From Hyphomicrobiales bacterium (GTDB lineage Bacteria > Pseudomonadota > Alphaproteobacteria > Rhizobiales > Rhizobiaceae): DNA of 64,000 nt. Below the pieces are notes generated by a model. The model saw only the letters and a list, made by a program, of their open reading frames with translations, was not told the origin of the DNA and did not search any database. The DNA lies in NCBI GenBank assembly GCA_900465675.1, contig UBJR01000005.1:372001-436000 (forward strand). Direction: 5' to 3'. Position 1 is the stretch's first letter. Each line of letters opens with the position of its first letter. Positions 38,569 through 49,810 of the stretch are shown in pieces. A program made the translations under genes and the position numbers.

Positions 38569-39348
38569 ATGAAACGACTTTTGACAGTGCTCTCGCTTTC
38601 GCTTCTCGCGGGCACCGCCTTTGCCGACGAGCTTCGCATCGGCACCAGCGCCGATTACCCGCCGTGGGAATCGGTCGATGCCAGCGGCAACATCATCGGC
38701 TTCGACAAGGATGTCGGTGACGAGATCTGCAAGCGCATCGCCGCCACCTGCAACTGGCAGAACCAGGCCTATGACGGCCTGCTGCCGGGTCTTCAGGTCG
38801 GCAAGTTCGACCTCGTCATCTCGGGCGTGTCGATCAACGACGAACGCTCGCAGAAGGTCGATTTCTCGGCCGCCTATGCCGACGCTCCGAACGCGATCGT
38901 CACCGCGCCAGGCAGCGATGCAGCCTCGGCCAAGTCTGCCGCCGATCTCACCAAGGCCCTCGCCAAGGCTTCGATCGGCGTTCAGTCCGGCTCGACCCAC
39001 GAGCAGGTGATCCGCGCCCATTTCCCGGATGCCGACGTACGGGTCTACGACCGTCCCGACCAAGTTGCCGACGACCTCGTCGCTGGCCGCATCGATGCCG
39101 GCCTGATGGAGCGTTCCGCCTGGGAGCCGCTCATCAAGGATCGCGGCGCCGACAAGCTCGCCTATGCAGGTCCGCTGCTGACCAGCGCCGACTTTGCCGA
39201 ATTCGGCAAGGGCCAGGGCGTTGCCATGGGCAAGGGCAAGGCCGAGCTGAAGACCAAGGTCGACGGCGCCGTCGAAGCGATGCTGAAGGACGGTACGGTC
39301 AAGACCATTTCCGAGAAGTGGTTCGGCTACGACGCCTCCAAGAAATAA
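38569..39348 (+). CDS. Amino-acid ABC transporter binding protein (PAAT)
   Basis: The 259-residue periplasmic protein has a Sec signal (MKRLLTVLSLSLLAGTAFA, cut before DEL) and the SBP_bac_3 fold (RIGTSADYPPWESVDASGN, VISGVSINDERSQKVDFS, and GKGKAELKTKVDGAV). It binds a polar amino acid or opine-like compound. GGGG lies before the ATG. A 9-base hairpin follows the stop, and the peptidase and two permeases come after. Confidence 0.9.
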   Translation: MKRLLTVLSLSLLAGTAFADELRIGTSADYPPWESVDASGNIIGFDKDVGDEICKRIAATCNWQNQAYDGLLPGLQVGKFDLVISGVSINDERSQKVDFSAAYADAPNAIVTAPGSDAASAKSAADLTKALAKASIGVQSGSTHEQVIRAHFPDADVRVYDRPDQVADDLVAGRIDAGLMERSAWEPLIKDRGADKLAYAGPLLTSADFAEFGKGQGVAMGKGKAELKTKVDGAVEAMLKDGTVKTISEKWFGYDASKK

Positions 39349-39356
39349 TGGCATGC

Positions 39357-39379
39357 GGGAGGCGGCATGCCCGCCTCCC
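39357..39379. terminator. Intercistronic hairpin after the binding-protein gene
   Basis: GGGAGGCGG and CCGCCTCCC form a perfect 9-base stem with a 5-base loop in the 46-base gap between the binding-protein gene and the M20 gene. It likely protects the upstream message or partly stops transcription. Confidence 0.6.
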
Positions 39380-39394
39380 CTTCCAGGAGAGACC

Positions 39395-40762
39395 ATGCGC
39401 ATTTCACCCGACATCCTGGCGGCAGCCAGGAACGATCTGTCCGCCCTGGTGGCCATTCCATCCGTCAGCGCCCGTGGCGAAGGCATGGAGGCCTGCGCGG
39501 ACGAGGTCGAGCGCCTTCTTGCCGAAGCCGGTTTCAGCACAGGGCAGCACAAGGGCGATGTCGGCCCGTTCGTCGTCGGCGAGACCGGCGATGGACCGTT
39601 CACGCTTGTCATCTACAATCACTACGACGTGCAGCCGGAAGACCCGGTCGCCCTCTGGACTGATCCGCCCTTCGTGCTCACCGAGCGCGATGGCCGCCTC
39701 TACGGCCGGGGATCGGCCGACGACAAGGGCGAGTTCATCAGCCGCATAGCCGGTTGGAATCTTTTCCGCCAAGCCCATCCCGGCGCCCTGCCGTTCAAGC
39801 TGATCTGGATCGTCGAAGGCGAAGAGGAGATCGGCAGCCCGTCGCTGACCCGCTTCCTCGACAGCCGCTTCCCGGACACCAGGGCCGACCTCTGCTGGTG
39901 GGAATTCGGCGAAGTCGACAAGTCAGGCCGCCCGATCATTCTTATGGGCTTCAAGGGCATCCTCGCGGTCGAGCTCGAATGCCGCACGGCGCGGGCCGAC
40001 CTGCATTCGAGCCTTGGCGCTATCTTCGATAATCCGCTCTGGCGCCTTGCGGCCGCCATTGCCTCGCTGCGAGACGCTTCCGGCCGCATCCTGATCGACG
40101 GCTTTTATGACGACGTTATGGCGCCGGATGTCCGCAGCCGCGCGCTTGCCGCGACCCCGCCTTTCCCGCTCGAAAGCCTGCAGGCCGAAACCGGCGGACA
40201 GCGCCTGCTCGATGGCGTCGATGCTGATACGTTCTACGAGCACCTGAATTTCGAACCCTGCCTGAACGTCAACGGCTTTCACGGCGGCTATGACGGCGAA
40301 GGGGCAAAGACCGTTCTGCCCTGCACCGGAATGGCCAAGCTCGATTTCCGGCTGGCACCGGGCCAGCACCCGGTAGAGATCGCCGCATTGCTGCGCCGTC
40401 ACCTGGACGCGAAGGGATTTGACGACGTCGAGATGAAAATCCTCGATGCCGAGGTTCTCGGCGTCAGAAGCGACCCGTCGCATCCCGCCGTCGATCTGGG
40501 GGCGGCACTGCTGGAAAAATGGTTCGGGCGGCCAGCGGTGATCCAGCCGAGTTCGGCCGCCTCGGGGCTTGCGCATCCTTTCGTCCACAAATTCGGCGCC
40601 ACCCTGTTCGGCGCCGGCCTGACGCATCACGGCGCGATGCTGCACTCTCCGGACGAGAATATCCTAGTCTCCCATTTCGAGAACATGATCGGCTTTTCCG
40701 CCGAGTTTTTCGCGGCCCTTTGCGAGAGCGCAGTGACCCGGGAGGCTGCCGCAGATGCTTGA
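39395..40762 (+). CDS. M20-family metallopeptidase (dipeptidase/deacylase type)
   Basis: The 455-residue zinc enzyme starts at ATG 39395 after AGGAGAG. Metal and catalytic motifs are YNHYDVQPEDP, GRGSADDKGEF and EGEEEIGS, as in the M20 carboxypeptidase/dipeptidase group. It overlaps the first permease by eight bases. In this operon it should split an imported dipeptide or N-acyl amino acid before the aminotransferase and cyclodeaminase-like steps. The linkage to uptake is seen; the substrate is inferred. Confidence 0.88.
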   Translation: MRISPDILAAARNDLSALVAIPSVSARGEGMEACADEVERLLAEAGFSTGQHKGDVGPFVVGETGDGPFTLVIYNHYDVQPEDPVALWTDPPFVLTERDGRLYGRGSADDKGEFISRIAGWNLFRQAHPGALPFKLIWIVEGEEEIGSPSLTRFLDSRFPDTRADLCWWEFGEVDKSGRPIILMGFKGILAVELECRTARADLHSSLGAIFDNPLWRLAAAIASLRDASGRILIDGFYDDVMAPDVRSRALAATPPFPLESLQAETGGQRLLDGVDADTFYEHLNFEPCLNVNGFHGGYDGEGAKTVLPCTGMAKLDFRLAPGQHPVEIAALLRRHLDAKGFDDVEMKILDAEVLGVRSDPSHPAVDLGAALLEKWFGRPAVIQPSSAASGLAHPFVHKFGATLFGAGLTHHGAMLHSPDENILVSHFENMIGFSAEFFAALCESAVTREAAADA

Positions 40763-41426
40763 TGCCCTCGTCCAATATCACGGACAGCTTCTGCAGGGGC
40801 TGTTGACCACCCTGATCGTTGGCGTCGCCAGCTTCGTCGCGGGCTTCGTCATCGCCGCAGCCCTTGCGCCGCTCGCCGTCTATGGCAGTCCGCTGACGCG
40901 CAAGATCATTATGGGCTATGTCGGGCTGATCCGCGGCCTACCCGAACTGCTGGTCATCTTCCTGGTCTTCTATGGCGGCACGGTGCTGCTGACCAAGATG
41001 ATCGGCCGCTATGTCGAAGTCGATGCGTTGACCGCGGGTGTCGTGTCGCTGTCGGTCGTTGCCGCCGCATACCTAACCGAAATCCTGCGCGGCGCTCTGC
41101 TCAGCGTCTCGCAGGGACAGTGGGAGGCAGCACTGTCGCTCGGGCTGCGCAAGCCCCGCGCCTTCCTTCTCGTCATCCTGCCGCAGATGATGGTGCGCGC
41201 CCTTCCCGGCCTTGGAAACCAGTGGCTGGTGATCCTCAAGGAAAGTGCCCTCGTCTCGGTCGTCGGCCTTGAGGAGCTGATGCGCAAATCGGTGGTCGCC
41301 GCCGGCGCGACGCATCAACCACTCGCCTTCTATCTGGCCGCTGCCGGCCTCTATGTTGCCATCACCGGCATCTCGTCCCTTCTCCTGAAGGCGTATGAGC
41401 TGCGCCTCACGCCGCATATGAGGTGA
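40755..41426 (+). CDS. Amino-acid ABC transporter permease (PAAT, HisQ type)
   Basis: The 223-residue permease has about five helices and the HisM/HisQ EAA loop GQWEAALSLGLRKPRAF. The opening LLQGLLTTLIVGVASF is typical for polar amino acid and opine importers. It overlaps the peptidase gene by eight bases and the next permease by four. Confidence 0.9.
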   Translation: MLDALVQYHGQLLQGLLTTLIVGVASFVAGFVIAAALAPLAVYGSPLTRKIIMGYVGLIRGLPELLVIFLVFYGGTVLLTKMIGRYVEVDALTAGVVSLSVVAAAYLTEILRGALLSVSQGQWEAALSLGLRKPRAFLLVILPQMMVRALPGLGNQWLVILKESALVSVVGLEELMRKSVVAAGATHQPLAFYLAAAGLYVAITGISSLLLKAYELRLTPHMR

Positions 41427-42112
41427 CCATGCTCTCCTTCGATCTGTTTCTTCCGGCGTTTCTGACCGTCAAGGACGGCTTCATCCTCACCGTCCTGATC
41501 ACCGTGGCGAGCTTCGCGCTCGGCCAGGTTCTGGCCCTGCCGCTGGCTTTGGCGGTGACCTCCTCGCGCCGTTCTCTGCGCGTGCCGGTCTCGACCTATA
41601 CGTTCCTGATCCGCGGCAGCCCGCTGCTGGTCCAGCTGTTCATCGTCTATTACGGCCTCGGCCAGATCGATCTGATCCGCCACGGCTTCCTGTGGCCGGT
41701 GCTGCGCAGCCCCATCTATTGCGCCATCTTCGCAATCGGCCTGAATTCGGCCGCCTATTCCGCCGAGCTGCTGGCCGGTGCGATCCGCCAACTCCCGGCA
41801 GGTCAGTGGGAGGCAGGACAGGCGCTCGGGCTGCATCGCGTGGTGCTATTGCTGAAGATCATCCTGCCGCAGGCCTACCGTGCCATCCTTCCGGCGATCG
41901 CCAACGAACTGGTGCTGGTCATGAAGGGCTCGACGCTCGCCAGCGCCGTGACCGTGATGGAAATGACCGGTGCCGCCCGCGTCTTCGTCGCCCGCACCTA
42001 CGCGCCCTTCGAAACCTTCCTGATCGCCGGTACGCTCTATCTGTTGATGGGTGCGGTCTTCGGCCGGATCTTCCGCTTCATCGAAATGCGGGTGGCGATT
42101 CCGGGGCGGTAA
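41423..42112 (+). CDS. Amino-acid ABC transporter permease (PAAT, HisM type)
   Basis: The 229-residue partner permease has the EAA loop GQWEAGQALGLHRVVLL and five helices. The start is the GTG overlapping the previous stop; ATG at 41429 is an alternative. No ATP-binding gene follows: the next gene is on the other strand. The importer must use an ATPase encoded elsewhere. Confidence 0.9.
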   Translation: MTMLSFDLFLPAFLTVKDGFILTVLITVASFALGQVLALPLALAVTSSRRSLRVPVSTYTFLIRGSPLLVQLFIVYYGLGQIDLIRHGFLWPVLRSPIYCAIFAIGLNSAAYSAELLAGAIRQLPAGQWEAGQALGLHRVVLLLKIILPQAYRAILPAIANELVLVMKGSTLASAVTVMEMTGAARVFVARTYAPFETFLIAGTLYLLMGAVFGRIFRFIEMRVAIPGR

Positions 42113-42130
42113 CGGCCCCGGCCGGTAGCA

Positions 42131-44269
<2,139 letters not shown>

Positions 44270-44381
44270 GTCATCCTCCGGCATGTCATTGCGCCGCACG
44301 CTATCACCAGGAATGCATGCGGCGCGATAGGGCCTTAGGATAATTTACACGAGCCTTCCCGTCACGCTTCCGCGTGCCCGG

Positions 44382-45584
44382 TCACCCGTGCGCGTGTCTG
44401 GGGATCTTCGGCAGGAAGATCGTCAGCAGGCCGAGCAGCGGCAGATAGGAGCAGATCTTGTAGATGAACTCGATGCCGTGGCTATCGGCGAAATCGCCGA
44501 GGAAGGCGGCGCCGAGACCACCGGCGCCGAAGGCGAAGCCGAAGAACACCCCGGCAATCAGCCCGACGCGGCCCGGCACCAGCTCCTGCGCGAAGACGAC
44601 GATCGCCGAGAAGGCCGAAGCGAAGATCAGGCCGATGACGACGCTGAGAACGCATGTCCAGAAGAGGTTGGCATAGGGCAGCATCAGCGCGAAGGGAATG
44701 ACGCCGAGGATCGAGAACCAGATGACGAAACGGGCGCCGAGACGATCGCCGATCGGGCCGCCGAGGAAGGTGCCGACGGCAACCGAGCCCAGGAACAGGA
44801 ATAGCATCAGCTGCGCCTGCTGCACGCCGAGCTGGAAACGGTCGATGACATAGAAGGTGAAGTAGCTCGAGATACTTGCCATGTAGACGTTCTTCGTCGC
44901 GGTCAGAAGCACGAGGATCAGCAGCGCGATCACCACCTTGTTCTGCGGCAACGGCAGGGTGCGGCTGACGGCCGGCTTGCCGGCATTCTGGCGGCGGTGG
45001 CTCATGTACCAGTTGCCGACCCAGCCGAGCACGATCATGCCGATCAGCGCGATGCCCGATAGCCAGGAAACGCTGTGCTGGCCGAGCGGGAAGACGATGA
45101 ACGCGGCGATCAGCGGGCCGATCGCCTGACCGGCATTGCCGCCCACCTGGAAGAAGGACTGTGCAAAGCCGTGACGGCCGCCGGAGGCCAGCCGCGCGAC
45201 GCGCGAGGACTCCGGATGGAAGACGGCGGAGCCGAAGCCGATGAGGCTTGCCGCAACGAGCAGCAGCTCGAAACTGCCGGCATTGCCCAGCAGGATCAGG
45301 CCGCAGAAGGTGCTGGCCATGCCGACTGGCAGCGAATAGGGCATCGGCCAGCGGTCGGTGAAGATGCCGACGAAAGGCTGCAGCAGCGACGCGGTGACCT
45401 GGAAGGTCATCGTCAGCAGGCCGATCTGTACGAAGTCGAGGTTATAATTGGCCTTGAAGAGCGGATATAGCGACGCAAGAAGCGACTGCATGATATCGTT
45501 CAGCATGTGGCAGAAGCTGACTGCCATCAGGATCGACATTGTCGTCTTCTGGAAACGCGGCGCGGTTTCGCTCACTACGGCCAT
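44382..45584 (-). CDS. Fosmidomycin-resistance-type MFS exporter (Fsr family)
   Basis: The 400-residue protein starts at ATG 45584 with AGGAGG upstream. It has about 12 helices; ILMAVSFCHMLNDIMQSLLASLYP in helix 1 and the block FHPESSRVARLASGGRHG are typical of Fsr. Such carriers export fosmidomycin-like phosphonates or other anions. It is not clearly linked to its neighbours. Confidence 0.88.
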   Translation of the reverse strand: MAVVSETAPRFQKTTMSILMAVSFCHMLNDIMQSLLASLYPLFKANYNLDFVQIGLLTMTFQVTASLLQPFVGIFTDRWPMPYSLPVGMASTFCGLILLGNAGSFELLLVAASLIGFGSAVFHPESSRVARLASGGRHGFAQSFFQVGGNAGQAIGPLIAAFIVFPLGQHSVSWLSGIALIGMIVLGWVGNWYMSHRRQNAGKPAVSRTLPLPQNKVVIALLILVLLTATKNVYMASISSYFTFYVIDRFQLGVQQAQLMLFLFLGSVAVGTFLGGPIGDRLGARFVIWFSILGVIPFALMLPYANLFWTCVLSVVIGLIFASAFSAIVVFAQELVPGRVGLIAGVFFGFAFGAGGLGAAFLGDFADSHGIEFIYKICSYLPLLGLLTIFLPKIPRHAHG

Positions 45585-45890
45585 GAATATATCCTCCTGC
45601 AACAGGATTCCTTGCCTGCTGCGGTCATGTGATGAAGAAATGGAAGCGTTCGGGACCGGGTGAAATCCTCCCGGTGGCGTTCGCTAGCACAGCATCTATC
45701 GCAACTTCTGCGTCCGGCACAGCCCGCTTTGGCCAAGAGCGGTACGCCAATGCCTAAAATTTGCGCGCCTGCGCCATTTTTGCTGCGCCTCCGAAGACTG
45801 GCGTTGAACGCGGGATTTCGGGCGGTGGTTGTACGCGGGCCTTGGGCTCCCTAAAGTAAGGCGGTTCGAACCAAGCTTCCAAGGACCCGC
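45585..45890. other. Gene-free stretch between Fsr and fbpC
   Basis: In these 306 bases I see no convincing gene or RNA. A 6-base inverted pair (ACCGGG 45655-45660, CCCGGT 45670-45675) is the only symmetry found. Both flanking genes are read outward, so their promoters must lie here. I found no TGA-N9-TCA iron box with the flank seen at the other iron genes. Confidence 0.5.
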
Positions 45891-46940
45891 ATGCAGGACA
45901 AGGCCTCTTCACCCGCGCTCGAGATATCAGCGATCCGCCGCAGCTTCGGCGCCCAGGCAGCACTTGCCGGCCTGTCGCTGACCGTCGCCCGTGGCGAGAT
46001 CGTCACCCTGGTCGGCCATTCCGGCTGCGGCAAGTCCACGCTTCTCCGGGTGATCGCAGGCATCGAGCGGCCGGATGGCGGAGCAGTGGTGCTGGAGGGC
46101 GAGATGGTGTCCGGGCCGGACCGCTTCGTCGAGCCGGAAGAACGCAAGATCGGTTTCGTCTTCCAGGACTATGCCCTCTTTCCGCATCTGACGGCGATGC
46201 AGAACATTCTCTTCGGTCTGCGCAGGCGGCCAAAGGCCGAAGCGGCAGCGATGGCGGCGGAAGTCATCAGCATTGCCGGGATCGGCCATCTGACGGACCG
46301 CTACCCGCATATGCTCTCTGGCGGCGAGCAGCAGCGCGTGGCACTTGCCCGGGCGCTGGCGCCGCGGCCGCGCATCCTGCTGATGGACGAGCCATTCTCC
46401 AACCTCGACCAGGGGCTGCGCGAGCAGGTCCGCACCGAGACGATCGCACTTCTGAGAACACTCGGCACCACCGCCATCATCGTCACCCATGATCCGCAGG
46501 AGGCGCTGTCGGCGGGCGACCGGGTGGTGCTGATGCGGGCGGGTGAGATCGTTCAGGTGGGAACCGGCTACGATCTCCACGACCGGCCGAACTGCGCCTA
46601 TGCCGCCGAATTCTTTTCGCTGGCGAACAAGATTCCCGGCATCAGCAGGAACGGCCGCATGGAAACGGCAATCGGCAGCTTCGCGCATGGGCTCGACCTG
46701 CGCGACGAGGAAAGCGGCACCGTCTATGTGCGCTTCCAGGATATCACGGTCTCGGTCGATGAAGGTGACCTGCCGGCCCGCATCATCAGGCGCTCCTTCC
46801 AGGGGGAAATCGAGGAACTGACGCTCGATGTCGAGGGTCTCCAGGCTCCGATCCGGACCCGCACCATGCGGCGCCTGCCGGACGATGCGCAGAGCGTGCG
46901 AATCTCGATCGCTCCCGAACGGGTGCTCGCCTTCGCCTGA
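45891..46940 (+). CDS. fbpC: Ferric-iron ABC transporter ATP-binding protein
   Basis: The 349-residue ATPase has Walker A GHSGCGKST, signature LSGGEQQR, Walker B ILLMDEP and VTHDPQEA, with a C-terminal TOBE_2-like domain, as in FbpC/FutC. It is followed by an iron-binding-protein gene and a fused permease gene. It is set apart from them by a 102-base gap holding a hairpin and an iron box, so it may also have its own promoter. Confidence 0.86.
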   Translation: MQDKASSPALEISAIRRSFGAQAALAGLSLTVARGEIVTLVGHSGCGKSTLLRVIAGIERPDGGAVVLEGEMVSGPDRFVEPEERKIGFVFQDYALFPHLTAMQNILFGLRRRPKAEAAAMAAEVISIAGIGHLTDRYPHMLSGGEQQRVALARALAPRPRILLMDEPFSNLDQGLREQVRTETIALLRTLGTTAIIVTHDPQEALSAGDRVVLMRAGEIVQVGTGYDLHDRPNCAYAAEFFSLANKIPGISRNGRMETAIGSFAHGLDLRDEESGTVYVRFQDITVSVDEGDLPARIIRRSFQGEIEELTLDVEGLQAPIRTRTMRRLPDDAQSVRISIAPERVLAFA

Positions 46941-46951
46941 ACGGGTGAGAA

Positions 46952-46975
46952 CGCCATCACGAAGCCGTGATGGCG
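46952..46975. terminator. Hairpin between fbpC and the binding-protein gene
   Basis: CGCCATCACG and CGTGATGGCG form a perfect 10-base stem with the loop AAGC, 12 bases after the fbpC stop. Few U residues follow, so it is at best a partial terminator that separates fbpC from the iron-regulated promoter downstream. Confidence 0.6.
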
Positions 46976-46987
46976 GCGACTTAAACT

Positions 46988-47002
46988 TGACTATCCCCCT
47001 CA
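46988..47002 (+). promoter_or_regulatory. Iron-responsive operator (TGA-N9-TCA, RirA type)
   Basis: TGACTATCCCCCTCA matches TGA-N9-TCA and lies 40 bases before the start codon. The opposite strand reads GTCAAGTTTAAG at its edge, like GTCAAGTTTTAG at the TonB receptor box. Confidence 0.62.
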
Positions 47003-47042
47003 AGAACTGCAGCTACGGAGCGCAGTCATTTACGGGGGTAGT

Positions 47043-48062
47043 ATGATGCAAACCAAAATGTCCGCGGCATTCGCCGCTTTTTCTCTGTGCGCTCTTCCGG
47101 TCACCGTTTCGGCCGCCGAGCTCAATCTCTACACGACACGTGAGCCGGCGCTGATCGCGCCGCTTCTGGAAGCCTACACGGCGAAGACCGGCACCAAGGT
47201 CAACACCGTGTTTCTCAAGGACGGTCTTGCCGAACGTGTGGCAAGCGAAGGTGCTGCCTCTCCGGCAGATATCCTGATGGCCGTCGATGCCGGCAATCTG
47301 GTGGATCTCGCCGAAAAGGGCGTCACCCAGCCGATCGAGTCCGCAACGCTCAACGCCGCCATTCCAGAACAGCTTCGCGATGCGAAGGGCTACTGGTTCG
47401 GCCTGTCGATGCGCGCCCGCGTGCTCTATGCCGCCAAGGATGTCGATCTGACGGCCTTCAACTACGAGGATCTCGCCGATCCCAAGTGGAAGGGCAAGAT
47501 CTGCATCCGCTCTGGCCAGCATCCGTACAACACGGCGCTGTTTGCGGATTATATCGCCCATTACGGCGAAGCCGAAACCGAAAAGTGGCTTTCCGGCATC
47601 AAGGACAACCTCGCCCGCAAGGCGGCCGGTGGTGACCGCGACGGCGCAAAGGATATCCTCGGCGGCGTCTGCGACATCGCCATTGCCAACTCCTACTATG
47701 TCGGTCTGATGCGCTCCGGAAAGGGCGGCGAAGACCAGGTCAAGTGGGGTGAGGCGATCAAGGTGGTCCTGCCGACCTTCAAGAACGGCGGCACGCAGGT
47801 CAACATCTCCGGTGCGGCCGTTGCCAAGCATGCGCCAAACAAGGAAGAAGCCGTGAAGCTTCTGGAATATCTCGTCTCCGACGAGGCCCAGAAGATCTAT
47901 GCCGAAGCCAATTACGAGTATCCGGTCAAGGCCGGCGCCTCTGTCGATCCGATCATCGCCTCCTTCGGCGAATTGAAGATCGACAGCAAGCCGCTGGCCG
48001 AAATTGTCGGCTACCGCAAGGAGGCGAGCGCGCTCGTCGACAAGGTCGGTTTCGACAACTAA
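47043..48062 (+). CDS. Ferric-iron periplasmic binding protein
   Basis: The 339-residue exported protein has a Sec signal ending VTVSAAE and an SBP_bac_6/FutA-type fold (LYTTREPALIAPLLEAY, PADILMAVDAGNL, and IAIANSYYVGLM with the tyrosine pair that binds Fe3+ in FbpA/FutA). It starts at ATG 47043, with ATG 47046 as an alternative. The upstream iron box and the permease downstream fix its role in ferric iron uptake. Confidence 0.9.
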   Translation: MMQTKMSAAFAAFSLCALPVTVSAAELNLYTTREPALIAPLLEAYTAKTGTKVNTVFLKDGLAERVASEGAASPADILMAVDAGNLVDLAEKGVTQPIESATLNAAIPEQLRDAKGYWFGLSMRARVLYAAKDVDLTAFNYEDLADPKWKGKICIRSGQHPYNTALFADYIAHYGEAETEKWLSGIKDNLARKAAGGDRDGAKDILGGVCDIAIANSYYVGLMRSGKGGEDQVKWGEAIKVVLPTFKNGGTQVNISGAAVAKHAPNKEEAVKLLEYLVSDEAQKIYAEANYEYPVKAGASVDPIIASFGELKIDSKPLAEIVGYRKEASALVDKVGFDN

Positions 48063-48069
48063 GGCGATC

Positions 48070-48095
48070 GGGGCGGCTGCACCTGCGGGCGCCCC
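48070..48095. terminator. Short hairpin after the iron binding-protein gene
   Basis: GGGGCG and CGCCCC can pair around a 14-base loop and are followed by TTT. It lies in the 52-base gap before the permease gene. The stem is short and the call is weak. Confidence 0.38.
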
Positions 48096-48114
48096 TTTCC
48101 GTTCGGATGATTGC

Positions 48115-49776
48115 ATGTCCCTGACATCAGTGGCAGATCGCCCCGCAAGGCGGCCGGTCAGCGCCTGGCTTTCCGGAGCCGGGCTTGTTGCGTTTCTCGT
48201 CATCCTGCCCTTCGGCGGCCTCGCCTTCGAAGCGTTCAAAGGCTCGCCGTCGCTCTGGAGCCATCTGTTTTCGACGATCCTGCCGGTCGCCCTTGCGGAT
48301 ACGGTGATCCTGCTCGGCGGGGTCGGCCTGATGACGGCGGCAATTGGTACGCTGACGGCTTGGCTGGTGACAGCCTACGACTTTCCCGGCCGCCGCGTGC
48401 TGGAATGGGCGCTGCTGCTACCGCTCGCGGTGCCGACCTATATCATCGCCTACGCCTATCTCGATATCCTGCATCCGATCGGCTCCGTGCAGGGCGCGAT
48501 CCGCTGGCTGCTCGGCTATGAGAGCCCACGGCAGTTCCGCTTGCCCGATATCCGTTCGATGACGGGCTGCATCCTGCTGCTCGGCATGGTGCTTTATCCC
48601 TATGTCTATATTCCTGTCCGGGCGATGTTCCTGACGCAGTCGGCCAATCTCATCGAAGCGGGACGGATGCTCGGCATTAGCAGGCGCGGCGTCTTCTGGC
48701 ATATCGCCCTGCCGCTTGCCCGCCCGGCCGTTGCCGTCGGCGTCAGCCTGGCATTGATGGAAACACTGAACGACGTCGGCGCCGCCGAATTTCTGGGCGT
48801 GCGGACCCTGACGGTCTCGATCTACACGACCTGGATCACCCGCACCGACCTGCCCGGCGCATCGCAGATCGCGCTGGCACTGTTTTTCATCGTCGTAGCC
48901 CTGATTGCCATCGAGCGCTGGGCCCGGCGCAATCAGCGCTACGCAACCGACAGCCGCCGCAGCCGCGGCCTGCAGCCGCAAAAGGTCTCTCCGTCCAAGG
49001 GTCTCCTTCTCTCTGCTCTCGGCTTCCTGCCTGTTATCCTCGGCTTCGCGGCGCCGGCTGTCTATCTGGCCTCGGAGGCCTGGAAGCGCTTCCGCTTCGC
49101 CGGGGTTTCCGCCAATTTCCTCAGTGAAGCCGGATACACAGTGCTCTTCGCCTCGGTCGCCACCGCCGCGGTCATCCTTCTCGGCCTTCTGCTTGCCTAT
49201 GCCGGCCGTCTATGGCCGGGTGCAGGCTCATCCTTGCTGATGCGGATTGCGGCAACCGGCTATGCCGCACCGGGAACAGTCGTGGCGATCGGCGTGCTGA
49301 TCGTCCTCGGCAGTGCGGACAGGATGATCTTTCATGCCGGTACTCAATGGTTGGGCGTCGTCACCGGATTGTTCTTCATGGGATCGGGAGCGGCCCTCGT
49401 CTATGCGCTGGCGGTTCGCTTCCTGGCGATTTCGGCGGGCGGCATCGACGCCGGACTGGCGCGCATTCCTGTCACGCTCGACCACGCCTCGCGCACACTT
49501 GGCCAGACACCATCAGGCACCTTCCGCCTCGTGCATCTGCCGCTGTCGAAGACGGCGATTGCCGCCGCTGCGCTGCTGGTCTTCGTGGATTGCGTCAAGG
49601 AACTGCCGGCGACCCTGCTGCTGCGCCCGCTGAATGTCGAGACTTTCGCCACGCATCTCTACGGCGAGGCAGCGAGGGGAACATACGAGGAGGCATCGAT
49701 CGCCGCTCTCGCAATCGTCCTCGTCAGCCTCCTGCCCGTCATCCTGCTCTCGCGGGTCGGCACCACAAGGCGCTGA
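48115..49776 (+). CDS. fbpB: Ferric-iron ABC transporter permease (fused double permease)
   Basis: This 553-residue protein has two permease halves of about six helices each, as usual for FbpB/FutB. EAA loops are at SANLIEAGRMLGISRRGVF and ARIPVTLDHASRTLG. I start at ATG 48115, since an in-frame start inside the binding-protein gene gives an unlikely leader. It completes the importer with fbpC and the binding protein. Confidence 0.9.
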   Translation: MSLTSVADRPARRPVSAWLSGAGLVAFLVILPFGGLAFEAFKGSPSLWSHLFSTILPVALADTVILLGGVGLMTAAIGTLTAWLVTAYDFPGRRVLEWALLLPLAVPTYIIAYAYLDILHPIGSVQGAIRWLLGYESPRQFRLPDIRSMTGCILLLGMVLYPYVYIPVRAMFLTQSANLIEAGRMLGISRRGVFWHIALPLARPAVAVGVSLALMETLNDVGAAEFLGVRTLTVSIYTTWITRTDLPGASQIALALFFIVVALIAIERWARRNQRYATDSRRSRGLQPQKVSPSKGLLLSALGFLPVILGFAAPAVYLASEAWKRFRFAGVSANFLSEAGYTVLFASVATAAVILLGLLLAYAGRLWPGAGSSLLMRIAATGYAAPGTVVAIGVLIVLGSADRMIFHAGTQWLGVVTGLFFMGSGAALVYALAVRFLAISAGGIDAGLARIPVTLDHASRTLGQTPSGTFRLVHLPLSKTAIAAAALLVFVDCVKELPATLLLRPLNVETFATHLYGEAARGTYEEASIAALAIVLVSLLPVILLSRVGTTRR

Positions 49777-49810
49777 AAGGCACCCGCGCGGTTTGCGCGG
49801 GCGCTCTGTC

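Noticed and set aside
37738-39612. 624-residue open frame on the minus strand across the aminotransferase, binding-protein and M20 genes
   Set aside because: It crosses three real genes and two intercistronic hairpins and has no recognisable domain, so it is a shadow of codon bias.
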